In this document: positions 13,998 to 23,600 of the stretch, piece after piece
How positions within the stretch are numbered: position 1 is the stretch's first letter
Layout: the number at the start of each line of letters is the position of its first letter
NCBI RefSeq assembly: GCF_902825405.1
Contig: NZ_CADEAU010000011.1
Coordinates: 1 to 35,339, forward strand
DNA: 35,339 bases
DNA from: Micromonospora maritima
GTDB taxonomy: Bacteria; Actinomycetota; Actinomycetes; Mycobacteriales; Micromonosporaceae
Direction: 5' to 3'
Notes under the pieces: model-generated
Seen by the model: only the letters and a program-made list of their open reading frames with translations
Database searches by the model: none
Told to the model about the DNA's origin: nothing
Made by a program: the position numbers and the translations under genes

Positions 13998-14957
13998 TTG
14001 GCGCTCACCACCGCCCCGGGTGCCACCCACCGGCCCGGCCGTCCCGCACCGCCGCCGCGGCAGACCGCCGCGCGTCGGGCCGGGCTCGGCCGGAAGGTAC
14101 GGGACAACCTCACCGGGCACACGTTCCTCATCGGCGCGGTCGCCTGCTTCGCCGTCTTCTCCTGGTACCCGATGGTCCGCGGCGTCGTGATGAGCTTCCA
14201 GCGCACCCGGCGCGGCGAGACCACCTGGGTCGGCTGGGACAACTACACCCGGATCATTGCCGATCCGAGCTTCTGGACCGCCTGGAAGAACACGTTCGTC
14301 TTCACCGGCCTGGCGCTGGTGCTCGGGTACGCCGTGCCGTTCTTCGTGGCGATCCTGCTCAACGAGCTGCGCCACGCCAAGGGCTACCTGCGGGTGCTGG
14401 TCTACCTGCCGGTGATGCTGCCGCCGGCGTCCGCGCTGTTCCTGTTCAAGTTCTACGCGTACGACCCGAGCGAGGCGGGACTGTTCAACGCGGTCCTCAC
14501 CGCGCTCGGACTGCCCACGTCGGAGTGGATGCAGTCGCCGACCATGACGATGCCGGCCATGGTGCTGGCGTCGACCTGGATGAACATGGGCGGCGCCGTG
14601 CTGATCTACCTGGCCGCGTTGCAGAACATCCCCGGCGAGCTGTACGAGGCCGCCGAGATCGACGGCGCCGGGGTGTGGCGGCGGATCGTGCACGTGACGA
14701 TCCCGCAGACCCGGCTGATCCTCGCGTTGCTGGCGATGCTCCAGATCGTGGCCACCATGCAGCTGTTCATCGAGCCGCTGATCCTCGCCAACGGCGCCGG
14801 CACGCAGGACTCGGCGACCTCGGTGGCCTACCTGATCTACCAGCACGGGTTCTTCCAGAACGACCTCAACGGCGCCGCCGCGCTCGGCGTGATCATGCTG
14901 GTGGTGCTGGCCGGGTTCTCCGCCGTCTACGTGCGACTGACCGCGAGACAGGACTAG
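13998..14957 (+). CDS. ABC sugar transporter permease (first, MalF-like)
   Basis: I choose the TTG at 13998, preceded by GCAGGAG at 5 nt, giving 319 aa; the frame stays open upstream but lies in the hairpin region. After a basic cytoplasmic N-terminus, membrane helices are visible from about residue 45 (TFLIGAVACFAVFSWYPM) to the end (LGVIMLVVLAGFSAVYVRL). The EAA loop that contacts the ATPase is ELYEAAEIDGAGVWRRIVHV. The size and layout match MalF/LacF-type permeases of the CUT1 family. It pairs with the next gene, whose start is 3 bp after this stop. No ATPase gene is present, so a shared MsiK-like ATPase must energise it. Confidence 0.93.
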   Translation: MALTTAPGATHRPGRPAPPPRQTAARRAGLGRKVRDNLTGHTFLIGAVACFAVFSWYPMVRGVVMSFQRTRRGETTWVGWDNYTRIIADPSFWTAWKNTFVFTGLALVLGYAVPFFVAILLNELRHAKGYLRVLVYLPVMLPPASALFLFKFYAYDPSEAGLFNAVLTALGLPTSEWMQSPTMTMPAMVLASTWMNMGGAVLIYLAALQNIPGELYEAAEIDGAGVWRRIVHVTIPQTRLILALLAMLQIVATMQLFIEPLILANGAGTQDSATSVAYLIYQHGFFQNDLNGAAALGVIMLVVLAGFSAVYVRLTARQD

Positions 14958-14960
14958 GAC

Positions 14961-15848
14961 ATGGCCGCCGATCTCACCACCCGTACCCTCGTCTCCCCGG
15001 CCCAACTGCGGCGCGGTCGCGGCCGGGTCCTCTACTGGACCGTGCTCGCCGTCGTCGTGGTGGCGTTCACGCTGGTCTTCCTCGGTCCGCTCTACTGGAT
15101 GGTCACCGGCGCGCTGAAGTCCGGCCAGGAGATCGCGCAGACCCCGCCGTCGCTGTTCCCGCGCGACCCGCGGCCGCAGAACTACGTCGACGCCTGGACC
15201 AACCTCGACCTGGCGAAGCTGCTGTTCAACACGTTCTACTACGCCACCGGCGCGGTGCTGTTCCAGCTCGTGTTCGACACCGCCGCCGCGTACGCGCTGT
15301 CGAAGCTGCGCCCGGTGCTGGGCAAGCTGATCCTCGGCATGATGCTGGCGACGCTGATGATCCCGGCCATGGTGCTCATCGTCCCGCAGTACGTGACCGT
15401 GATCGACCTGCCGATCGTGCACCTCAACCTGCTCGACTCGCCGTTCGCGATCTGGCTGCCGCTGGTCGCCAACGCGTTCAACATCTTCCTGCTCAAGCGG
15501 TTCTTCGACTCGATCCCCGAGGACCTGATGGCCGCCGCGGTGATGGACGGCGCCACGCCGCTGCGCACGCTCTGGTCGATCGTCCTGCCGATGTCCCGCC
15601 CGATCCTCGGCGTGGTGGCGATCTTCGCGGTGACGGCGGTCTGGAAGGACTTCCTCTGGCCGAAGCTGGTCATGCCGTCCCCGGAGACGCGGACCGTCAG
15701 CGTCGGCATCTACGCCTTCTCCGGCGGCACCCCGATGAACGTGGTGATCGCCGCCTCGGTCATCGCCGCGATCCCCACCGTCGTGCTGTTCCTGATCTTC
15801 CAACGGAACATCATGTCCGGCCTGACCACCGGCGGCCTCAAGGGCTGA
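14961..15848 (+). CDS. ABC sugar transporter permease (second, MalG-like)
   Basis: The ATG at 14961 lies 3 bp after the first permease stop with AGGACTAGGA overlapping it as ribosome binding site. The 295-aa product has about six membrane helices (VVVVAFTLVFLGPLYWMVTG first, VVIAASVIAAIPTVVLFLIF last) and a MalG-type EAA loop, EDLMAAAVMDGATPLRTLWS. Conserved Pro and Gly positions in PRDPRPQNYVDAW and in KDFLWPKLV are typical of CUT1 second permeases. It forms the membrane channel with the first permease. A 50-bp gap separates it from the GH13 gene, which has its own ribosome binding site and probably shares the transcript. Confidence 0.94.
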   Translation: MAADLTTRTLVSPAQLRRGRGRVLYWTVLAVVVVAFTLVFLGPLYWMVTGALKSGQEIAQTPPSLFPRDPRPQNYVDAWTNLDLAKLLFNTFYYATGAVLFQLVFDTAAAYALSKLRPVLGKLILGMMLATLMIPAMVLIVPQYVTVIDLPIVHLNLLDSPFAIWLPLVANAFNIFLLKRFFDSIPEDLMAAAVMDGATPLRTLWSIVLPMSRPILGVVAIFAVTAVWKDFLWPKLVMPSPETRTVSVGIYAFSGGTPMNVVIAASVIAAIPTVVLFLIFQRNIMSGLTTGGLKG

Positions 15849-15898
15849 CGGGCGCACCGCCCGCCGCATCAGAACCGACCCGCAGAAAGCAGGTGCCC

Positions 15899-17530
15899 GT
15901 GTCCACTGTCGACAGCAGCCCGTGGTGGCGTTCAGCGGTGATCTACCAGGTCTACCCGCGCAGCTTCGCCGACGGCAACGGCGACGGGATCGGCGACGTC
16001 GCCGGCATCCGCTCCCGCCTGGACCACCTCGCCACGCTGGGCGTGGACGCCGTCTGGTTCAGCCCCTGGTACCCGTCCCCGATGGCCGACGCCGGCTACG
16101 ACGTGTCCGACTATCGCGACATCGACCCGGTCTTCGGCACGCTCGGCGAGGTCGAGGCGCTGATCACCGAGGCGCACGCGCTCGGCATCCGGACCATCGT
16201 CGACGTGGTGCCCAACCACTGCTCGGACGCGCACCCGTGGTTCCAGGCGGCACTGGCCGGCGGCCCGGACGCCCCCGAGCGGGAGCTGTTCTGGTTCCGC
16301 GCCGGACGCGGTCCCGGCGGCGACCTCCCGCCCACCGACTGGACCGGCGAGTTCGGCGGCCCGACCTGGACCCGCACCACCGACCCGGACGGCACCCCCG
16401 GCGACTGGTACCTGCACTTGTTCGCCCCGCAACAGCCCGACTTCAACTGGGACCACCCCCGGGTACGCGCGGAGTTCGAGGACATCCTGCGGTTCTGGTT
16501 CGACCGGGGCGTGGACGGCATCCGGATCGACTCGGCCGGCCTGCTGGTCAAGGACGGCACGCTGCCCGAGGTCCACCCGGACCGGCCGCACCCGTTCCGC
16601 GACCAGAACGGCGTGCACGACGTCTACCGCGCCTGGCGGCGGATCGCCGACAGCTACCCCGGCCAGCGGGCGCTGGTCGGCGAGGTGTGGCTGCCGGACC
16701 GGCAGCGCTTCGCCCACTACCTGCGCCCGGACGAGCTGCACACCGCGTTCAACTTCGACTTCCTCGGCTGCGCCTGGGACGCCGGCGCGCTGCGGGACAG
16801 CATCGACGGCACGCTCGCCGCGCACGCGCCGGTCGGCGCGCCGGCCACCTGGGTGCTGTCCAACCACGACGTCACCCGGCACGTCACCCGCTACGGCCGG
16901 GCCGACACCCGGTTCAGCTTCGCCGCCAAGCGCGAGGGCATCCCCACCGACCTCGAACTCGGCACGCGCCGGGCCCGCGCCGCCGCGCTGCTGTCGCTCG
17001 CGCTGCCCGGCGCCGCCTACGTCTACCAGGGCGAGGAGCTGGGGCTGTGGGAGGTCGAGGACATCCCGTACGAGCTGCGGCAGGACCCGATGTGGGAGCG
17101 TTCCGGGCGGGTCGACCCGGGCCGCGACGGCTGCCGGGTGCCGCTGCCGTGGCAGGGCGACGCCCCGCCCTTCGGGTTCAGCCCCGACGGCGCGGCCACC
17201 GCGCCCTGGCTGCCGCAGCCGGCCGACTGGAAGGACCGCACGGTCCGCGCCCAGACCGGCGACCCGCACTCGATGCTGGAGCTGTACCGGGCCGCGCTGA
17301 CGCTGCGCCGGGCCGAGCCCGCGCTCGGTGACGGCCCGCTGAGCTGGCTGCCCGCACCGGACCGGGTGCTGGCCTTCGCCCGCGACCCCGGGTTCGCCTG
17401 CCTGGTCAACCTCGGCGACGAGGTCGTGCCGCTGCCGGAACACGACCGGCTGCTGCTGGCCAGCGGCCCGCTCGACGACGACCGGCTGCCACCGGACACC
17501 GCCGTCTGGCTGCGTACCCGGACGAGCTGA
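15899..17530 (+). CDS. GH13 alpha-glucosidase (cytoplasmic)
   Basis: The GTG at 15899 follows AGCAGG at 5 nt and gives 543 aa; an in-frame GTG two codons upstream is less well placed. No signal peptide. The protein opens WWRSAVIYQVYPRSFADGNG, diagnostic of GH13 exo-acting enzymes, and has all four conserved regions: DVVPNH, GIRIDSAG with nucleophile D211, GEVW with acid/base E262, and SNHD with D324. DGNGDGIGD may be a calcium loop. The pattern fits actinobacterial alpha-glucosidases (GH13_30/23-like). It should split imported alpha-linked oligosaccharides to glucose inside the cell; activity on alpha-1,3 bonds is inferred from the GH87 neighbours. A strong hairpin follows. Confidence 0.94.
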   Translation: MSTVDSSPWWRSAVIYQVYPRSFADGNGDGIGDVAGIRSRLDHLATLGVDAVWFSPWYPSPMADAGYDVSDYRDIDPVFGTLGEVEALITEAHALGIRTIVDVVPNHCSDAHPWFQAALAGGPDAPERELFWFRAGRGPGGDLPPTDWTGEFGGPTWTRTTDPDGTPGDWYLHLFAPQQPDFNWDHPRVRAEFEDILRFWFDRGVDGIRIDSAGLLVKDGTLPEVHPDRPHPFRDQNGVHDVYRAWRRIADSYPGQRALVGEVWLPDRQRFAHYLRPDELHTAFNFDFLGCAWDAGALRDSIDGTLAAHAPVGAPATWVLSNHDVTRHVTRYGRADTRFSFAAKREGIPTDLELGTRRARAAALLSLALPGAAYVYQGEELGLWEVEDIPYELRQDPMWERSGRVDPGRDGCRVPLPWQGDAPPFGFSPDGAATAPWLPQPADWKDRTVRAQTGDPHSMLELYRAALTLRRAEPALGDGPLSWLPAPDRVLAFARDPGFACLVNLGDEVVPLPEHDRLLLASGPLDDDRLPPDTAVWLRTRTS

Positions 17531-17537
17531 ACCGCGG

Positions 17538-17571
17538 CGGCGCCGGCGGCACCGTCCCGCCGCCGGCGCCG
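17538..17571 (+). terminator. Stem-loop after the GH13 gene
   Basis: CGGCGCCGGCGG (17538-17549) pairs with CCGCCGGCGCCG (17560-17571), 12 bp with a 10-nt loop, no T-run. No convincing promoter is seen between here and the next start at 17690, so it may attenuate rather than end transcription. Confidence 0.6.
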
Positions 17572-17689
17572 TGACACCGGGCGGCCCCTCCCGGCCGCCA
17601 CCGGAAGAGGACCTGGGGAGGACAGGAGGGAGACAGGAGCACCGCCGCACGGGGGGACCTGGCCACCGACGAAAGGGAGCACACCCCGC

Positions 17690-20545
17690 ATGGCCGAGCA
17701 CCGCACCGCGCACCGCCACCGCAGCACCGGGCTGGCCGCCCTGGCCGCCGCCGCGCTCGCCGCCTCGACACTGACAGTCGTGGCGTTGACCTCCACCGCC
17801 ACCCCGGCCCACGCCGCCGGACTGTCCCCGTTCGACATCGCCGGCCGCGGCGCCACCGTCGGATTCCGGGAGCAGGAGGCGGAACAGGTCGCACACACCG
17901 GCGCGAAGATCGGCCCCGACCGGCGCTACGGAACGCTGCCGTCCGAGGCGTCCGGCCGGGAGGCGGTCACCCTCGACGCCGTCGGCGAGTACGTCGAGTT
18001 CACGCTCACCGCCCCGGCGAACGCGGTCACCTTCCGCTACAGCCTGCCGGACAGCGCCGCCGGCACCGGCCGGGACGCCAGCATCGACCTGCGCGCCAAC
18101 GGCACGCTGGTCAAGGCCGTCTCGGTCACCTCCCGGTACGGCTGGTACTACGGCGGCTACCCGTTCAACAACAACCCGGGCGACACCAACCCGCACCACT
18201 TCTACGACGAGACCCGGACGATGTTCGGCACCACCTACCCGGCCGGCGCGAAGATCCGCCTCCAGGTCTCCTCGACCGCGCAGTCGCCCACCTTCACCAT
18301 CGACCTGGCCGACTTCGAGCTGGTCGGGGCACCGATCAGCAAGCCCTCCGGCGTGCTGGACGTGGTCACCGACTTCGGCGCGGACCCGACCGGCGCCACC
18401 GACTCGACCGCGAAGTTCCAGGCCGCGGTGGACGCCGGCAGGGCGCAGGGGAAGGCGGTCTGGATCCCGTCCGGCACGTTCACGCTCTGGGACCACGTGG
18501 TGGTCGACGGCGTCACGCTGCGCGGCGCCGGGCCGTGGTACTCGGTGCTCGGCGGCCGGCACCCCACCGACCGCAAGCGTGCCGCCGGCATCTACGGCAA
18601 GTACGTGCCCGGCGGCGGCTACTCCGGTGAGATCCGCTCGCACGAGGCGGGCGGACCGAGCCGCAACGTCACGCTGCGGGACTTCGCCATCATCGGCGAC
18701 ATCCGGGAACGGGTGGACGAGGACCAGGTCAACGCCATCGGCGGCGCGATGACGAACTCGGTGGTGGACAACCTCTGGTTGCAGCACACCAAGGTCGGCG
18801 CCTGGATGGACGGCCCGATGGACAACTTCACCATTCGCAACAGCCGGATCCTCGACCAGACCGCCGACGGGGTGAACTTCCACTGGGGCGTCACCAACTC
18901 CACGGTGACCAACACGTTCGTCCGCAACACCGGTGACGACGCGCTGGCCATGTGGGCGCAGAGCGTGCCGAACGTCGGCAACTCCTTCACCCACAACACG
19001 ATCGGCGTGACGATCCTGGCGAACCACCTGGTGACGTACGGCGGACGCGACATCACCATCGCGGACAACGTGACCGCCGACTCGGTGACCAACGGCGGCG
19101 GCATCCACGTGGCGAACCGGTATCCGGGGGTCACCGGGCCGACCGCCGTGGCCGGCACGATCACGGTCGCCCGCAACACGCTGATCCGCAACGGCAACTC
19201 CGACTACAACTGGCAGTTCGGCGTCGGCGCGATCTGGTTCTCCGCGCTCAACGAGCCGATCCAGGGCGCGGCGATCACCGTCACCGACACCGACATCCTG
19301 GACAGCTCCTACGCGGCCTTGCACTGGATCGAGGGACAGACCAGCGGCATCTCGTTCGACAACGTCCGGATCGACGGCGCGGGCACGTACGCGCTCCAGG
19401 TGCAGGCGCCCAGCCAGGTCCGGTTCACGAACGTCCGGGCCACCGGCATCGCCCAGGCCAACCCGATGCACAACTGCGTCGGCAGCGGCTTCCAGATCAC
19501 CCAGGGCACCGGCAACTCCGGCTGGTTCACGCCCACCCCGTACTGCGGGCCGTGGCCGCAGCCGCAGTGGGGCAACGGCCCGTCCAGCCCGCCGCCCACA
19601 AGCGTGCCCCCGACCACCGCACCCCCGACCACGACCCCGCCGACCAGCACGCCCCCGACCACCCCGCCGTCGACCGGCGGGAACCTGGCCCTGGGCCGGC
19701 CGGCGACCGCGACAAGCGTCAACCAGGTGTACGCGGCCGGCAACGCGGTCGACGGCAACGCGGGCAGCTACTGGGAGAGCGCCAACAACGCGTTCCCGCA
19801 GTCGCTGACCGTCGACCTGGGCGCGTCCCGCACCGTCGACCGGGTGGTGCTCAAACTCCCGGCCGGCTGGGAGCGCCGCACCGAGACGCTGTCCGTGCTC
19901 GGGTCCACCGACGGCTCGTCGTACAGCACGCTCGTCGCGTCGGCGGGCCGCGTGTTCGACCCGGCGGCCGGCAACAGCGTGTCGATCGCGCTGCCGTCCG
20001 GCGCCCGCCGGTACGTCCGGGTCACCGTCACCGGCAACACCGGCTGGCCGGCCGCCCAGCTCTCCGAGCTTGAGGTGTACGGCGACGGCACGACCACCAC
20101 CCCGCCGCCCACCACCGCGCCCCCGACCGGCAACCTCGCCGCCGGGCGGCCGGTCGCGGAGACCAGCCACGCCGACGTCTACGGTGCCGGCAACACCGTC
20201 GACGGCAACCCGAACACCTACTGGGAGAGCGCCAACAACGCGTTCCCCCAGTCGGTCACCGTCGACCTGGGCAGCGCCCGGCCGGTGTCCCGGGTGGTGC
20301 TCAAGCTGCCGCCGTCGGCGGCCTGGCAGACCCGCACCCAGACGGTGGCCGTGCTCGGCTCCACCGACGGCTCGTCGTTCGCCACGCTCAAGGCGGCGGC
20401 CGGTTACCCGTTCGACCCGGCGGCCGGCAACGGCGTGTCGATCGCGCTGCCCTCCGGTGACCGCCGCTACGTGCGGCTGACCTTCACCGGCAACACCGGC
20501 TGGCCGGCCGGCCAGCTCTCCGAGTTCGAGGTCTACGCCTCCTGA
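17690..20545 (+). CDS. Secreted GH87 enzyme with two C-terminal discoidin modules (second copy)
   Basis: The ATG at 17690 follows AAAGGGAG at 10 nt and gives 951 aa. A signal peptide ends near residue 42 (PAHA). A CBM6-like domain (about 43-215; FREQEAEQVAHTG) leads to a beta-helix GH87 domain (about 220-620) with DQVNAIGG, WMDGP, DGVNFHWG (D393) and TGDDALAMW (D416, D417), the same 23/24 spacing as the first copy. A Pro/Thr linker follows, then two F5/8 type C (discoidin) modules at about 663-798 and 813-951. The two modules are near-duplicates, each with YWESANNAFPQS and FDPAAGN. They probably bind insoluble glucan. It follows the GH13 gene and likely acts on alpha-1,3-glucan or nigeran outside the cell. 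Confidence 0.88.
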   Translation: MAEHRTAHRHRSTGLAALAAAALAASTLTVVALTSTATPAHAAGLSPFDIAGRGATVGFREQEAEQVAHTGAKIGPDRRYGTLPSEASGREAVTLDAVGEYVEFTLTAPANAVTFRYSLPDSAAGTGRDASIDLRANGTLVKAVSVTSRYGWYYGGYPFNNNPGDTNPHHFYDETRTMFGTTYPAGAKIRLQVSSTAQSPTFTIDLADFELVGAPISKPSGVLDVVTDFGADPTGATDSTAKFQAAVDAGRAQGKAVWIPSGTFTLWDHVVVDGVTLRGAGPWYSVLGGRHPTDRKRAAGIYGKYVPGGGYSGEIRSHEAGGPSRNVTLRDFAIIGDIRERVDEDQVNAIGGAMTNSVVDNLWLQHTKVGAWMDGPMDNFTIRNSRILDQTADGVNFHWGVTNSTVTNTFVRNTGDDALAMWAQSVPNVGNSFTHNTIGVTILANHLVTYGGRDITIADNVTADSVTNGGGIHVANRYPGVTGPTAVAGTITVARNTLIRNGNSDYNWQFGVGAIWFSALNEPIQGAAITVTDTDILDSSYAALHWIEGQTSGISFDNVRIDGAGTYALQVQAPSQVRFTNVRATGIAQANPMHNCVGSGFQITQGTGNSGWFTPTPYCGPWPQPQWGNGPSSPPPTSVPPTTAPPTTTPPTSTPPTTPPSTGGNLALGRPATATSVNQVYAAGNAVDGNAGSYWESANNAFPQSLTVDLGASRTVDRVVLKLPAGWERRTETLSVLGSTDGSSYSTLVASAGRVFDPAAGNSVSIALPSGARRYVRVTVTGNTGWPAAQLSELEVYGDGTTTTPPPTTAPPTGNLAAGRPVAETSHADVYGAGNTVDGNPNTYWESANNAFPQSVTVDLGSARPVSRVVLKLPPSAAWQTRTQTVAVLGSTDGSSFATLKAAAGYPFDPAAGNGVSIALPSGDRRYVRLTFTGNTGWPAGQLSEFEVYAS
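19681..20542 (+). repeat. Tandem duplicated discoidin-module coding repeats
   Basis: Two units of about 410 bp (about 19681-20087 and 20131-20540) are recognisably the same sequence at DNA level; TACTGGGAGAGCGCCAACAA is identical in both (19769 and 20220 region). Related copies lie in the next gene, near 20826 and 21244. This suggests fairly recent duplication and possible recombination between genes. Confidence 0.75.
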
Positions 20546-20550
20546 CCGGC

Positions 20551-20580
20551 GCGGCGGGGACCGCCCCGGGTCCCCGCCGC
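20551..20580 (+). terminator. Stem-loop between the two plus-strand GH87 genes
   Basis: GCGGCGGGGACC (20551-20562) pairs with GGTCCCCGCCGC (20569-20580), 12 bp with a 6-nt loop, no T-run. The 60 bp that follow show no clear promoter before the next start, so partial read-through is expected. Confidence 0.65.
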
Positions 20581-20640
20581 ACCACCCCCACCCCCGTCAA
20601 CGCCTCTCCACGTCCCCCGGGAAGAAGGTGTCCGTCCACC

Positions 20641-23600
20641 ATGTCCAGATTCCGTACCAGCGTGGTCGCGGTGCTCGCCGCGGTCGGCCTGGCCGTCACC
20701 GCGGCGCCCGCCCCGCCCGCCCTGGCCGCCGGCGGCCCGAACCTCGCCGCCGGTCGCACCGCCACCGCCAGCAGCGTCAACGGCCCCTACGTCACGGCGA
20801 ACCTGACCGACGGCAACCAGGGCAGCTACTGGGAGAGCAGCGGCACGCTGCCCCAGTGGGCCCAGGTCGATCTCGGCACCAGCCGCGCGGTCGACCAGGT
20901 GGTGCTCAAGCTCCCCGCCGCCTGGGAGGCGCGCAACCAGACGTTGTCCGTGCAGGCCAGCGCCGACGGCAGCGGCTTCACCACGGTCGTCGCCTCCGCC
21001 GCCCGCTCGTTCAGCCCGGCCGCCGGCAACACGGTGACGCTCGGCTTCTCCGCCACCGACGCCCGCTACCTGCGCGTGGTGGTCACCGCGAACACCGGCT
21101 GGACCGCCGCGCAGCTCGCCGAACTGGAGGTCTACGGCACCGCTTCCTCGTCGACCAACCTGGCGCTCGGCAAGACCATGACCGAAAGTGGTCACTCCGA
21201 CGTCTACCCGGCCGGCAACGCCAACGACGGCAACGCGGCCACCTACTGGGAGAGCCCGAACAACGCGTTCCCGCAGTGGATCCAGGCCGACCTCGGTGCC
21301 GCCACCAGCGTCAACCGGCTGGTGCTGCGCCTGCCCACGGGCTGGGGCGCGCGCACCCAGACGCTGACCGTGCAGGGCAGCACGAACGGCTCGACGTTCG
21401 GCACGCTCGTCGGCTCCGCGTCGTACGCCTTCGACCCGGCCGGGGGCAACACGGTGACGGTCACCGTGCCCACCGCGTCCACCCGGTACGTGCGGCTGCT
21501 GTTCACCGCGAACAGCGCCTGGCCGGCCGGGCAGCTCTCCGAACTGGAGATCTACGGCCCGGCCACCGGCGACACCCAGGCGCCGAGCGCGCCGGGCAAC
21601 CTGGCGTTCACCGAGCCGGCCACCGACCAGGTCCGGCTCACCTGGACCGCGTCCACCGACAACGTCGGCGTGACCGGCTACGACGTGTACGCCAACGGCG
21701 TGCTGCGCACCACGGTCGGCGGCTCCACGCTGACGTACACCGACACCCAGCCCGCCGGGACCACCGTCTCCTACTACGTCCGGGCGCGCGACGCCGCCGG
21801 GAACGTGTCGGCGAACAGCACCACTGTCACCCGCACCGGCAACACCGGCGACACCACCGCGCCCACCGCCCCCGGCAACCTGGCCTACACCCAGCCGGGG
21901 AGCGGGCAGATCCGGCTGACCTGGACCGTGTCCACCGACAACGTGGGCGTCACCGGCTACGAGGTGTGGGCCAACGGGTCGCTGCGCACCACCGTCGGCG
22001 GCTCCGCGCTCACGTACACCGACAGCCAGCCGGACACCGCCACCGTCTCCTACCAGGTGCGGGCCCGCGACGCGGCAGGCAACGTGTCCGCCACCAGCAA
22101 CACGGTCACCCGCACCGGCACCACCACAGGCGGCACCAACCTGGCGGTCGGCAAACCGGCCACCGCCTCGTCCGTGGTGCACGTGTTCAACGCGGCCAAC
22201 GCCGTCGACAACGACGTCACCACCTACTGGGAGGGCGCGCCGGGCGCGTACCCGAGCACGCTCACCGTCGCGCTCGGCGCGAACGCCAGCATCAGCGCGG
22301 TCGTGGTGAAGCTCAACCCGGATCCGGCGTGGGGCGCGCGTACCCAGACGTTCCAGGTGCTCGGCCGGGAGCAGTCCGCCTCCGGGTTCACCAGCCTGGT
22401 CGGCTCCGCGACGTACTCGTTCAACCCGAACACCGGCAACACCGTGACCGTTCCGGTGTCCGCGACCGCCGCGGACGTCCGGCTCCAGTTCACCGCGAAC
22501 TCCGGCTCGTCCAACGGGCAGATCGCCGAACTCCAGGTGATCGGCGTCCCGGCCCCCAACCCGGACCTCACCGTCACCGCCGTCACCGCGTCACCGTCCG
22601 CGCCGGTGGAGACCGACGCGATCACCCTGTCCGCCACCGTCCGCAACGCCGGCAGCGCGGCGTCCGCCGCCACGACCGTCAACCTCTACCTGGGTACGAC
22701 GAAGGTCGGCACCGCCTCCGTCGGCGCGCTCGCGGCCGGCGCGTCGAGCACCGTCTCGGCGGGAATCGGCGCGCGCAACGCCGGCAGCTACCCGCTCACC
22801 GCGAAGGTCGACGAGTCGAACGCGGTGATCGAGCAGAACGAGGCGAACAACTCCTGGACCGGTCCGACCGCGCTGACGGTCAGCCCGGTGGCGAGCTCCG
22901 ACCTGGTGGCCTCCGCGGTGACCTGGTCGCCGGGCACGCCGGCCGCCGGCGCCACGGTCAGCTTCGCGGTGACGCTGCGCAACCAGGGCACGATCGCCTC
23001 GGCCGGCGGATCACACGGCATCACGCTCACCGTGCTCAACGAGTCCGGCGCGGTGGTCCGCACGTTGACCGGCGCGTACTCCGGCACGATCGCCGCCGGG
23101 GCGACCGCCGGCCCGGTGTCGCTCGGCACCTGGACCGCCGCCAACGGGCGCTACACGGTGCGGGTGGTGCTCGCCGACGACGCCAACGAGCTGCCGGTGA
23201 AGCGGCAGAACAATTCGAGCGACCGGGCGCTGTTCGTCGGTCGCGGGGCGAACCTGGGCTACGACATGTACGAGGCCGAGGACGGCTCGGTCGGCGGCGG
23301 CGCGCAGGTGATCGGCCCGAACCGCACCATCGGCGACCTGGCCGGCGAGGCGTCCGGGCGACGCGCGGTCACCCTCAACACCACCGGCGCGTACGTCGAG
23401 TGGACCACCAGGTCGGCCGCGAACGCCCTGGTCACCCGTTTCTCCATCCCGGACGCGCCGGGCGGCGGCGGGATCGACTCGACGTTGAACGTCTACGTCG
23501 ACGGGGTGCTGCACAAACCGATCAGCCTCACCTCGAAGCACATCTGGCTCTACGGCGCGGAGGCCGGCCCGAGCGACTCGCCCAGCGCGGGCGCCCCCCG

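Noticed and set aside
12447-20170. Very long open frames on the minus strand opposite the importer, GH13 and GH87 genes
   Set aside because: They are antisense shadows caused by GC-rich third codon positions; the encoded strings are His/Arg/Gly/Val-rich without domains, while the plus strand has clear protein families with catalytic motifs.
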